From positions 1,051,848 through 1,115,847 of the forward strand of contig KL197709.1 in the NCBI GenBank assembly GCA_000697665.1: a stretch of 64,000 nucleotides of DNA. Reading direction: 5' to 3'. Shown piece after piece: positions 1 to 10,803 of this stretch (position 1 is the stretch's first letter; each line of letters opens with the position of its first letter). This DNA comes from Jaapia argillacea MUCL 33604 (lineage: Eukaryota > Basidiomycota > Agaricomycetes > Jaapiales > Jaapiaceae). Both the position numbers and the translations under genes were made by a program. The notes beneath the pieces were generated by a model. It was not told the DNA's origin, searched no databases, and saw nothing but the letters and a program-made list of their open reading frames with translations.

Positions 1-429
1 GTCCGAACTACCTCTGGGCCAGCTCAGGGGAGCCAATGTCGAATGCATGACATTCTGATGTCACTAAGTTGGTGCCGCGGAGGCCTGCGTGATGTTGCAG
101 AGACAATGGCAGAGCGACATTTTCGCGACAGCAGTTTGTCACTTCTGCAAACGATAGGTTGAGACCATTTTGAGAGCGACAACCTGGCCTCAATCCTGGG
201 CACAAAATAATCTATCCTACGATCCCACAACAATAGCAACTTCTTGGGATCCTGTTGACAATTTACAGGTTTGGTGGTGTATGATCCATCTGCACCTGGA
301 TATTCCAGAAACAACGAGCCCCACTTCTTTTCGTGCTAGTTTACCGCCACAACAACGTTCCATCGAACGATGACGCTCATGACATCAACAACGATGGTCA
401 TTTAGCACGATTATCATTTAGCCCCGTCC

Positions 430-437
430 TATATAAA
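430..437 (+). promoter_or_regulatory. TATA-like box of the NmrA-like gene
   Basis: A TATATAAA element lies about 40 bp upstream of the chosen ATG at 476, a spacing that allows a short 5' leader. Seen in the sequence; use as a promoter is inferred. Confidence 0.4.
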
Positions 438-475
438 CCCCCAAAGTATCTACCCCATCTCATTTGTCGCCCACC

Positions 476-1677
476 ATGTCTCGCAAACTCTGCATCACAT
501 CTGCCGACGGCCAGACAGGCCACCTTGTCGCAGAGCTTATCCTCACAGACCCCAATTTCTCCTCCAAGATCGCCGAACTCACCTGCCTAACCCTCCACCC
601 CGAAAAATGTAAAGACCTCGCAGAGCAAGGGGCCGTAGTCGTCCCTTTCAAACCTCGCGATCACAAGGGCCTCGTAGCATCCCTCAAAAAATCTGGTGCT
701 GATACCATCTTCGTCATTCCTCCTGCGCACAAGGACAAAGTAAAGCTGGCGAAGGAGATGATTATGGCTACGAGGGAGGCTGGTGTGAAGAATGCTGTGT
801 TGTTGAGTAGTGCGGCGTGTGATTTGGCGGAGGTGGATGTTCAACCTAGGTTGAGGGAGTTTGTCGACATTGAGGCGTTGTTTATGGAGAGTAAAGGGTT
901 GGATACTACTGATGCTGGTCATTCGCCTTGTATCATCCGGTGAGTTTCGGGTTTTCGTCCTCTTCAATGATGTCAAGCTGATGGTTGCGTAGCGCGGGGT
1001 TCTATGCCGAGAACCTTTTGTTGTACGACAAGGACGTCAAGAAGAATAGCAAGCTTCGCCTTCCGATCGGCGAAACCCACAAGTTTGCACCTGTTGCTTT
1101 GGGCGACATTGCACAAATTGCAGCCCATGTTTTGACTGGCGAAGGTCCCCAAGGCCTCGACGACCGACATCGCGGTCAATTGATTACAATGACAGGACCT
1201 ATGTAAGCTCGTTTTTCGTACTCTTGTGTTCGAGCAATGTGAACCTAATTTGTTTCGTAGGATGACGAGCGGGACGGAGTTGGCGGAAGCTGCTAAACAA
1301 GCTGGGTTGAACCTCGAATTCGAGGATATCCAAGAGTAAGCTTCTCTCGAACAATTTGTATCTCAGCTAACGTCATTGTTCGAACCTTAGAGAGGAAGCC
1401 AAGGAACTCCTTGACTCGGATACAACTCTCGATCCCTCTGAAAAGGAATACCTCCTCGAGTATTACTCTCTCGTTCGTGAAGGCAAGGCCAACTATGTCA
1501 GCACTTTGGCTTTCCGTGCCATCACGGGTGAGGACGCCACTTTGCCTGTGGAATTTTTCAAAACCTATGATGCAGAGTTTAAGCCAAAGAGGTTCGTCTT
1601 TCCTTCCATTACTGGTGTGGGTATCTGGGAGCAGACATTTATTAATTTCGTTCGCTAGGCGCAAGCTCAGAAAGTGA
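476..1677 (+). CDS. NmrA-like NAD(P)-binding Rossmann-fold protein
   Basis: Five exons (476-939, 993-1202, 1261-1335, 1391-1591, 1659-1677) give a 322-residue protein. The N-terminus carries a beta-strand followed by SADGQTG (residues 9-15), the dinucleotide-binding loop of atypical short-chain dehydrogenases of the NmrA/HSCARG group. Such proteins bind NAD(P)(H) and act as redox sensors or reductases; the substrate cannot be read from sequence. No signal peptide or membrane segment is seen, so it is probably cytosolic. The ATG at 476 has a good context (CCACCATG). The last exon adds only six codons. Introns are 53-67 nt with consensus splice sites. The next gene faces it tail to tail. Family assignment is firm, function only general. 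Confidence 0.85.
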
Positions 1678-1955
1678 TTGGGGATTCGCTGGCAACTGCA
1701 CCGATGTACATTGTTGAGAACGATTATGAACGTCAAGAGCTAATTGTATTTTTATTGTGTAAGTTCCGTATGTAGCCTGGTATCAATTTACGTCTGCGGC
1801 TATTCGTGCGCCCGTATGACCTCACGCTATGTCTATGGCCAGGAACGTATGGAGGTGCGTTACAAGTCAGCAGTTGACGAGTCGACCTCCGCTGTAAACT
1901 GGGCTATATTTCTCCATCTATGGTGCAAATCGCCTGGGGAAGGACGTACACGAGT

Positions 1956-3747
1956 CTAGTTTCCCGTCGTCCTAACCTCCTCAACCACCTCTTCAAGCAC
2001 GTTCCCCTCCCTCTCCTCCATCCAAACCCCTGTAAACTTTCCACTCCACCTAATACCCTTCCCCCCTCCCTTCACTCCCAACCGTGCCCTTAACCTCTCC
2101 CCGACACCTTTAACAGCACCTTCCTCAGACCCAAACACCAAAATCGTAGTCATACTATTCGCACTTTGTAGCGAGGTCGTAGATGACAGTACGATAAGGT
2201 ATTTCAGTGTTGGGTTGGAGGCGGAGGTGGAGTTGATAACGGATGTCGAAATGGATTGGAGGAGAAAGAGTGGATTCGAGGCGTTATCATCTATCCTATG
2301 TTTCCTCACCACAACCAACCCGTCCTCCCCCTCTCGCTTCGTCCCAATCTCACTGACCAAACCACCCGCCACCAAATCGGCCAATTCGTTCTTAAGTTCT
2401 CCAACCCGCTTCGTAGCTCTTCTTCGTTCTTCGACTATTTGTTCTGTTCGTTCGGGAACGAGGGGAGGGCCGCAGGAGAGGATGGAGGATGTGGAGGTTA
2501 GGAGTGAGTGGGTTGTTGAAAGGTGGGTTAGGAGACGAGGGCCGGAGAGGAATGATATGCGGGCTGTTGTTGTTGTTGGGGTGGAGGGAGAGGTGGAGGG
2601 AGAGGTGGAGGTGCGAGTTACGGTTTCGTATGTGGGGAGGATGAAGAGTTGGAGGTTGTGTAGGGTTGGTAGGTGGGTTCCACAACATCTATAATTTAAA
2701 CGAGAATTGTAATTGGGAAAGAAGTGAGGAAGGAGTATTGAACGTACGGATTGCGATCGACTCCATCAATAACGACAACCCTCTTTACACCCCCTGTATA
2801 ATCCTCCGGAACGCCCTTCCCAACAGACCTCTTCTTCACTCCCTCTCCCTCACCAATTTGTACGAGTTCGGTTCCAGGTTTATTCCCACTGTGCATTTCT
2901 TCCACTTCGATGTGGACACTTCGTCCTTCGAATACGAGGCGGTTTGCGAGGTCTTGGATGAGAGTCGTTTCGGCTGGGGTGAGAGGGCGGGGGATCTCGA
3001 CGTAAGAGGGGGATGGGTAGGTTGTTAGGGACCAGGAGAGGGTTGGGAGGGAGAGGTGGGTTTCGAGGAGGGCTGAGAGGAGGTGTTGGGATGTGTGCAT
3101 ACACATCTGTTACATGATTGGGTTAGTTGACCTAGGGAGTGTTGAGTAGTGAGGGGTGGTGACTCACATGATCTAAACGTCTTTTGAACCCTTCCTCACC
3201 AAGTTGGACAAGCACCTTCTCACCAGCCCTGAATGAATTTAGAGCCGTTTCGATGTCCCCTGGACCTGATTGCGTTTTGACGAAATGAACGGCATGTCCG
3301 CCAAATCTCTTCACTTCAACTACTTCCCACGTCTCACCACCTGGTGTGGTTATCAAACCGATATCAGATGGTTGGCCTCCGCCTTCTGGGAAGAGGATAG
3401 TGTCGTGGAGTAAGACTTCTAGTAGAGACTCTGATGGAGGTGTAGGTTGCGCCGACTTCTTCTTTTTGTTGTTTTGTGGAACAGAGGTTGGCTGGGATAT
3501 CCTGGATGATACGACGGTGGTGGATAATTCACGAAGGAGGGGATCGCCTGTAAGTTGGAAGCATCATTTTCAAGGCCAGGTGAGGCACGTTGAGGGTGAA
3601 AAAGGAGGGGAGGGGCGTACGTTGGCAGGCGAGTAAGCCGACTGGGATGGAAGTTGTTGGGTCTGTGGAGATTTGGAGAGTGGGGGATATGATGCGATGG
3701 TAGGTTGGTGGAGTTGTTGGGTGTAACAGGAGGACAGACGCAGCCAT
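1956..3747 (-). CDS. Alanyl-tRNA editing protein, AARSD1/AlaX type
   Basis: Four exons (3621-3747, 3168-3547, 2748-3106, 1956-2688, read on the minus strand) encode 532 residues. The family (AlaX/AARSD1) hydrolyses Ser-tRNA(Ala), a free-standing copy of the editing domain of alanyl-tRNA synthetase. Visible hallmarks: the ACQRDPLLRE start of the domain (about residue 40), FPEGGGQP (95-102), the zinc motif HTSQH (173-177, HxxxH) and CCGTH (290-294, CxxxH), the last restored exactly by splicing at 2748/2688. No catalytic aminoacylation core is present. The C-terminal third looks like a DHHA1-type tail with a low-complexity serine/threonine stretch. The N-terminal 38 residues before the domain are not conserved. 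It should act in the cytosol on tRNA quality control. Confidence 0.88.
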
Positions 3748-4030
3748 TGTAGCAGAGTGAATTCTCTAGGGCAAAGTGAGAGGTGCTATCGAGGATGGGA
3801 GCAGAGGGGAATCTCAGCCACAGCGATAGTGTGGAGGAAGCCATGAGATACGCCGAGGTATGGCCGAAGCGTAGTGGTCCAAAAATGGAAGTAGCAATCG
3901 GCTGATCACTGATCGATGTAAGTCGGCATTTGCCGAAGCTCCTTCGATTTGGCTTCGGCTGCTTGACTTCGCTGACTTTACTGAACTGTAGACTCCCGTA
4001 GTCGGTTGAATAGTCGACTGTTAAATTCAT

Positions 4031-4485
4031 TACTTATGAAATATCTCTCTTGGCTTGCTCGCCAACTTGGATATGTGCAATGTCGATCGTTGCGTGTACA
4101 TCCACTGACCATCGACAAATACAACCCTTTTCAGACACATCAACAGCCGCTCTCAAAGCACGCAACTCATCAACCGCCTCCTGATGAACCCTCTCCCTCT
4201 CCTCCTTCCTCCTTACGACCTCAAGAAACCGAGCCCTATGAATCTGGAACTCGGCCATCAACCTAGTTAGCTTCATCCTCAGTATACCCAGCGGGGACAT
4301 TACGATCAAGACCGCGATCACGAAGGACGTCACTACGTGATTGCATAGCAGTGTACGCCGTGTTAAAACCCGTTTCGGCATCCCTGAGTTGAACTGCTAG
4401 ATGTTCAACGCGAAGATCCTGATCTTCGACGGCGCGTTGTTGAGATGATAGTAGTGGCCGTGTTTCAGGGTGTTGTTCCCGTGTC
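4031..4485 (-). CDS. Coiled-coil gene fragment or 3' part of neighbouring gene
   Basis: On the minus strand a stretch rich in Q, E, R and L begins after a good branch point and acceptor (actaac ... ttcag, exon from about 4480), with segments such as LAVQLRDAETGF, and continues, after a probable intron, into a heptad-like helix (EVVRRKEERERVHQEAVDEL) that runs to a stop near 4034. I cannot assign it to a family. It may be the tail of the F-box-like gene upstream on the same strand or an independent small gene. Splicing is not settled. Confidence 0.3.
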
Positions 4486-4499
4486 TGAACAGCGATACG

Positions 4500-6620
4500 T
4501 CCGAGATGTCGAACACCAGTGACCGGTTAGTCTTCCAGAGTTGTCGTATGCATCCCATTGTCTGCGGGAATCGTCGCATGTGCACCAATACCTCCACCAA
4601 GCCCCACACGCCCACGCCCAACTCCACGCATCCCACTCCCGAAGCCTCCCCTTACCCTCCTCCGTTCCCTATTAACATGCCTCCCCTCTCCTCTCCCTCT
4701 AGCCCCAATCCAAAGACTCCTCTCCCTCCGAGTATGTCGCCACGACGAAATCGGTACTCGACGAGCAAGCTCCAATCCTTCTTCCTCCCCACCAGAGCTA
4801 TTTTGGGGTAAGGTTCGATGGCCTTCATCTACTGTTTGACTATTGAGATAGTTGGACGCCTCACGAACGTACTCGTCGTCCATTTCTTGACGCCGGCCGT
4901 GTCCACTGTCTCCGTCTCCATCGTCGTCGTCGTAATCATGGATACGATGGAAAAGGTCCGGAGGAGGTCTTTTTGACTTGCGTTTATGTGGACCGGAAGA
5001 GATGTGGTAGAGTTGTACGGATTGGAGGTTTGGGAGACGGGTTAGGTGTTCGGCTCCCAAGGTTACTAGGGTATCCTATATCCATACCGAAAGAAAAGTA
5101 TGTTAGCTTCGAGGTGGGATATGAAGGCGAGGGATGAACACGAAAAAAGGTGAAGATGAATGAAAATGACAAAGGGGATGATGAATGAAAGCGAGAAAGG
5201 TGAATGACAACGACAAAAGGTAACAACGAGGGAAAAAGATAACGAACGAAAACGACAACGAAAACTCGATGTCATGAGAGGACGATATATGCTCGAAAGG
5301 GAGAACCAAAAGTGGAACTCACATCCCTAACCTTCCCAACCCCCCAAGCTATCTCCAACGCTCTCAACGCAGGCCCAAACGCCCACCCAACACAATGTAA
5401 CAACTCGTCGTCCCAAGTCAACTCGCGAATACTCACGCTTAAGCGGGTCACGCGATGGGGGGTAGTTAGGGGACCTGCGACCAACGTCCAAATCAGCTTA
5501 ATGCGACAAATCCTGGCGGAAGATAGGGAGAATCGGAGAAAGAACATACCAAGAACCAAAGTAACATCGCCAGCTCTAACGCTCTTATTCCCCCCCGCAT
5601 GCCACTGATACCCCCACCACCACCAGCGGGGACAACACCAAACCCATGCCCATGATCATGATGATGGCCCACTCCAAAAGTATCAGCTCTTTCTAACTCT
5701 TCATGCCACCCATCCTCACATTCTTCCGGCTCGCTCCCGACAATCTCTACTTCCACTTCTCCTTCTCCTCCTTGCCTCCCTAACCCCGGACCAGACGCAC
5801 CACCACCGAGAACAGCCAAAACAGAATTCAAAGGCCCCCGAAAGACTTTAAGACGGGGTATGCACCCGACAGGCAAATCATAAGGTGGTCTAACAGGCGC
5901 GCTCACCTCCAACCTCTCCAACTCCACTTCCCTTGGCAACCACTTCAAAAAAGTCAAAGAACGAATGAAGGAAATGTTTAGACGAGTTCAACAACTTGTC
6001 GTAAGGTAAGGGTGGCATTCGCACTGACACGTGCGCGAGGGTTCGTGGGATGTGGGTGGGGTGGGGGTAGAGTGTTAGGGTGGGTGAGGTGGGGGTGGGG
6101 CTGGGTTTTGGTTTGGAGAGGCAGGGACGGAAGGGGGAGCGGGGTTTAGTGCGATGTAAGGGAGCATTGGATGAGCAAGTCCTTGGATTGGTACGATGGG
6201 TGGTTGAGGTTGAGGTGGGAGGGGACGTGTCCGCCTAACGATACCCACATCCCAAAAACGTCTGCTGTAGAATCTACACGGAGGGTCCTCAACCCGCTCG
6301 TAGTAGCCAACAACAAAACCTGAACGTTATCCCATATCCGAGATTTCCCAAACCCCAAAGCGTCAACTCTCTCAAACCCAAAGTACTATGATCGAGATAA
6401 GCTAGAGCACCAGCGCAGGGAGGTTCAGACGTACAATTGGCCCTTTCAATACTTCACGACACGTAGAGACTGGCTGTAGCCGAGAGTCACAGTCAGACCC
6501 AAAAGCCAGTCTCCGGCTGCTCCTCCTTGTTGAAAGTTCAGATGGGGCGTCGTGTCTGAAGTTGTGTTGGAGAATCCTGCAGGCGAAGCGGTCGTGGGCA
6601 TCTCATCAGCTGCATGTGAG
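4500..6620 (-). CDS. Probable F-box/leucine-rich-type protein, exon structure unresolved
   Basis: Several minus-strand segments read like leucine-rich repeats of fungal F-box proteins: LLLATTSGLRTLRVDST (about 6250-6310), WLPREVELERLEVS near 5890-5945, a segment VTRLSVSIRELTW near 5420-5460 and LTRLPNLQSVQLYH near 5000-5050. They are separated by consensus-looking introns, for example an intron ending at the pyrimidine-rich tract just before 5945 and a 50-nt intron near 6380-6435. An acidic DYDDDDGDGD segment lies near 4920. I did not find a clear N-terminal F-box. The role would be substrate recognition for an SCF ubiquitin ligase, but this is an inference from the repeat style only. Start and end coordinates are approximate. 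Confidence 0.4.
6053..6110 (+). repeat. G-rich tract with quadruplex-forming pattern
   Basis: The plus strand carries closely spaced runs of three to five G (ggg, tgggg, tggggg, later ttaggg, tggg, ggggg, tgggg). On the coding (minus) strand of the surrounding F-box-like gene this is a C-rich, proline/threonine-coding stretch. Confidence 0.4.
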
Positions 6621-7019
6621 TGAGTGGAGATGTGGCGCGAACACTTTGGAGTGAAGGCAACCACGTAGCCAACTCCAGAGGCTACCCTGGGACGACTAGA
6701 CAGGGCATTGGCTCAGTTGGAGACATGGCGAATGAACGGTGCGGCTTGCATTCGAGATGGTTGGAAAGACAGAGTGGGAAGCGTTCAGCGTAGATGAGAA
6801 TTATGGTGGAGGCCAAGGATGTGAGCCAGAGTCAGCCACGAATGATTTGCTCGTCGACGACGCAAAAAGAAGAGACGGGTGTTTCGCCGAGGTGTCCCCA
6901 TTGCGACAATGCAGTGTTCACTGATACTTACAGGCTCTCGTCGCTATCGATCGTCAAGTCATCTTTCGCAACTCTCACTAGGACTATCATCTCATGGACA
7001 ACTGAACCTTTCGACTCAG

Positions 7020-9102
7020 GGAGAGGTATAGCCAATTCCGCGTTCTGGTGATGGGCAAAGCAAATGCAGGAAAGACAATGATTCTCCAAAAGGTCTGCAA
7101 CACGACGGATCAGCCAAAGATCTACAACTCCAAGGGCGAGGAGGTAGGTGGCGGATTGGACATCACTGCGAGGAGTGTTCCCTGATCGCACATCGTCTGC
7201 CTACCAGATTGACCTCTCAGCCGTTGCACCAAGCAGGGAGGTATGTAGTAGACGACTCAATCATTCGATCTGTGCCAACATCAAGCAACAGCGGGGTGTA
7301 CACAACATCGAGAATGAGATGATATTTGAGGCCAATCCTGGATATATTTTTCATGATTCCCGTGGATTTGAATGTGGATCCACTGAGGAATTCAAGATTG
7401 TACAAGACTTCATTAAATGGCGAGGGATGGAGACAGCCTCCCAGAGACAGTTGCATGCTATTTGGTGGGGTATCAGTGTTCTGTCCAATAGGCCTGGTAT
7501 TGATTGATTATATGTCAAGGTACTGTCTCCCAACAGACAATGCCAGTCGTCTCTTGACAGGAGCAGAGGCGAGATTTTTCCAGGAGTGTGATCCTGGAGC
7601 AGGTGAGTATTAGTTGCTCTTTGGTGGAGAATTATAAGTGAAAGCTTTGCAGTTCCAGTGATTGTGATATACACAAAATTTGATGATTTTGTGTTGCAGA
7701 CTCAGCAATTCCTAACAAGCCATGGATGGGATGAGGATGATGCCTTTGATGAGGCATCTAGATCTGCCTCTAATTGTTTCACTGAAGAATATGCAAAGGT
7801 TATTAATGAAACAAAGTTTCCACCTTCAATGGATGTTCAACTTCAAGGAAAGAATTATTCATCTCTAGATAGGATCTATCATTCACATCTTGTATAGATA
7901 TGGATAAGCCAGATACAAACTGTGGCAAGTTGCTGGAGAAAACTACAGATGCCCTTGATGATGATGCATTAAGGCAGCTACTCGTGTGTATTCAGAAGAA
8001 TAATTTAGATTTGTGTGGAAAATGGGGAGTTAAAAGGTGAGAAGTTTTCAGTATTATAAGTCTCAACTGATAACAGATACAGAGCTTATCAGTTGGTATA
8101 TAAAGGGTATAGAGATCAAGAAGAGTTACTTTTTGAGAAATGTGTTCAAAGTGTATTATCTTGGTATCTATGGAAGGTTAGTACCTGATAAATTTTGGCC
8201 TCAGTCACTCAGGTAACTGATGTTCTCTGCTCTCTGGGTTGCATTGACAGTTTGTGAGTGCTTTGTCCACTTTGGCCCCAGTGTCTCAGCCAGCTCATGT
8301 TCTCTGCTCCCTGGGTTGCATTGACAGTTTGTGAGTGCTTTGTCCACTTTGGCCCCAGTCTCAGCCAGCTCATATTCTCTGCTCCCTGGGTTACATCAAC
8401 AGGAGGTGAGTGCTTTGTCCACTTTGGCCTCAGTCTCTCAGCCAGCTCATGTTCTCTGCTCCCTGGGTTCCATCAACAGCAAGTGAGTGCTTTGTCCACT
8501 TTGGCCCCAGTCTCTCAGCCAGCTCATGTTCTCTATCATACCAGTTCGTGCGTAGTGACATTATCATCTGTTTATCTTTTTGTTGGTTCTTTATTCAATA
8601 CTTTAATTTTATGAGTAGAAAGTAAGTGGCTGAATGACTCTTCTTCCAGTGTTTTTATCTATCTTGACTTGACTGGGTTTTACTTGTATAGAACAAGTTT
8701 CACTCACTTTTGAACAATTTCTGTAACTGGCTTCAACCTCAGGTGTGCTCTATTATTGCTACTTTTGGATTTTAATGTTATAATTTTCCAGACCATTGAA
8801 CTTTCAACCCATCAACAAGCAACTTATGCCATTGCTGGTATGCAGCATTAATATATATCATTTGCATATTTTACCTTCATCTAGCCAGTGCTGTAATTGC
8901 AAAGCACTCCTTTCTTCATTGTGGCACAATAACTTGGGAGGCAATATTTCAACAAATGTTGTATGATGTCAAAGCATTGGAAATTTTAAATATACTTTTG
9001 AAGGCCACCAAAAGTTTGGAGATAAATTCTGAGTCCTTTTGGGCTGATGAAGAAGAGTGTGAGAGAATCTTTCATTCCCTTATCAATGATCATCAGCTTG
9101 GT
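7020..9102 (+). CDS. Fungal expanded-family G-domain GTPase (5' exon not resolved)
   Basis: The core exon begins at 7020 and encodes FRVLVMGKANAGKTMILQKV (P-loop GKANAGKT, G1). Following exons (7208-7240, 7292-7464, 7520-7602, 7653 onward) add HDSRGFE (G3, Walker B-like) and VIYTKFDD (G4-type TKxD). Downstream exons (about 7873-8036, 8082-8176, 8792-8837, 8885 onward) match the helical C-terminus of a large basidiomycete GTPase family that shares this RGVHNIE...HDSRGFE layout. The cellular role of the family is not known to me. Odd points: the locus is clearly AT-richer than its surroundings, needs a 38-nt intron at 7835-7872 to stay in frame, and has a 77-bp tandem repeat between its middle and last exons. 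The first coding exon and the real stop are not identified. It may be functional or decaying. Confidence 0.6.
8191..8540 (+). repeat. 77-bp tandem repeat (about 4.3 copies) inside the GTPase locus
   Basis: Copies start at 8221, 8298, 8373 and 8450, with a partial copy from 8527 and a diverged left end from about 8191. Each unit contains a splice-acceptor-like acag, three to a few bases, then a gtgagt-like donor, followed by tttgtccactttggcc. Units are 75-77 bp and differ by few substitutions, so the expansion looks recent. Confidence 0.85.
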
Positions 9103-9186
9103 ATGTGTTCAACTTTACTCCTCCAGTTTTTCACTTCTAAACCTGATTTCAGTACTATAGAATTGATCAACTTTCTTTACTTCTGA

Positions 9187-10026
9187 TATCCCACTTTGTA
9201 TGATGTATCTTGTGTTTCTACACTTCAGACAAGGCTAAATACCTGTATCTGCTGTATCACCACTATATAAAGCTCCTGGTTTAAGCTCTGAAGACATTGA
9301 TAGTGAGAGGAGGTTAGAGCTTAGATAAGATCTGTATCTGAGAACAGAAGGGATTCATAGAATCAGCTGGCTTCACAACCACTATGAGACAATGTTAAGA
9401 ATCACACTGCACTATGCCTATTTTCATTTTTCTTGTTATTCAACACTTCTTGCAGATATCTGATCCTTCCATATATGGATCATCAAGTACTACAATCCTA
9501 TTCCTCCTAAACACAAGGGACGTTGACAATCAATTAAAGTGGGGGGTAGGTAAACCAAACCAATACCAACAAATCGTTCAGGATCGTCGTTGATCAGGAA
9601 TAATAGAGTTAGTGGATATTCAAGAGAAGCACCGAGAATGAAAAGCCTCCGGTAGTAGTGTGCCTCAAAACTAATGATCAATTTCTGATAATCTTATCTT
9701 CATCACTCTCGGCCTCAAATACTGATCAGTGTCTGCTAGGACTGGACTTGGCTCCGTCTAATGATTTTCTCAAGCTGTAATTCAGAGGGTAAAAGTTGTT
9801 CAATTTCACTTTGGGCTGTCCTTTTATAGACTAGTCCAAGGCTGTGTAATAAATACAAATTCTAAATACTGGAAAAAGCGAATATTTACAATGTCCAATA
9901 CTCTCTGTTGGTCCATATAGGCTCTTGATGGGGCTATGCCTGTCCATATGGATTTCCATATGGTCCTGCAGAGCCTTCCCATAGCCTCACACAGCCCTGT
10001 GGCTGTACTATCCAGACCTTCCTGGA
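9187..10026. other. AT-rich non-coding stretch before the gap
   Basis: No convincing exon is seen. Near 9935-9965 there are two adjacent copies of the palindrome ccatatgg, and the local sequence is full of short self-complementary words, which may be why assembly stopped just after it. Confidence 0.5.
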
Positions 10027-10803
10027 NNNNNNNNNNNNNNNNNNNNNNNNNNNNNNNNNNNNNNNNNNNNNNNNNNNNNNNNNNNNNNNNNNNNNNNNNN
10101 NNNNNNNNNNNNNNNNNNNNNNNNNNNNNNNNNNNNNNNNNNNNNNNNNNNNNNNNNNNNNNNNNNNNNNNNNNNNNNNNNNNNNNNNNNNNNNNNNNNN
10201 NNNNNNNNNNNNNNNNNNNNNNNNNNNNNNNNNNNNNNNNNNNNNNNNNNNNNNNNNNNNNNNNNNNNNNNNNNNNNNNNNNNNNNNNNNNNNNNNNNNN
10301 NNNNNNNNNNNNNNNNNNNNNNNNNNNNNNNNNNNNNNNNNNNNNNNNNNNNNNNNNNNNNNNNNNNNNNNNNNNNNNNNNNNNNNNNNNNNNNNNNNNN
10401 NNNNNNNNNNNNNNNNNNNNNNNNNNNNNNNNNNNNNNNNNNNNNNNNNNNNNNNNNNNNNNNNNNNNNNNNNNNNNNNNNNNNNNNNNNNNNNNNNNNN
10501 NNNNNNNNNNNNNNNNNNNNNNNNNNNNNNNNNNNNNNNNNNNNNNNNNNNNNNNNNNNNNNNNNNNNNNNNNNNNNNNNNNNNNNNNNNNNNNNNNNNN
10601 NNNNNNNNNNNNNNNNNNNNNNNNNNNNNNNNNNNNNNNNNNNNNNNNNNNNNNNNNNNNNNNNNNNNNNNNNNNNNNNNNNNNNNNNNNNNNNNNNNNN
10701 NNNNNNNNNNNNNNNNNNNNNNNNNNNNNNNNNNNNNNNNNNNNNNNNNNNNNNNNNNNNNNNNNNNNNNNNNNNNNNNNNNNNNNNNNNNNNNNNNNNN
10801 NNN
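10027..10803. other. Assembly gap (777 N)
   Basis: A run of N with no base information. Its AT-rich, repeat-like flanks suggest a repeat that was not assembled, possibly a transposable element body. Confidence 0.99.

Noticed and set aside
2460-2660. Plus-strand valine/glutamate-rich frame over 2215-2694
   Set aside because: It is the antisense shadow of the serine/threonine-rich part of the alanyl-tRNA editing gene.
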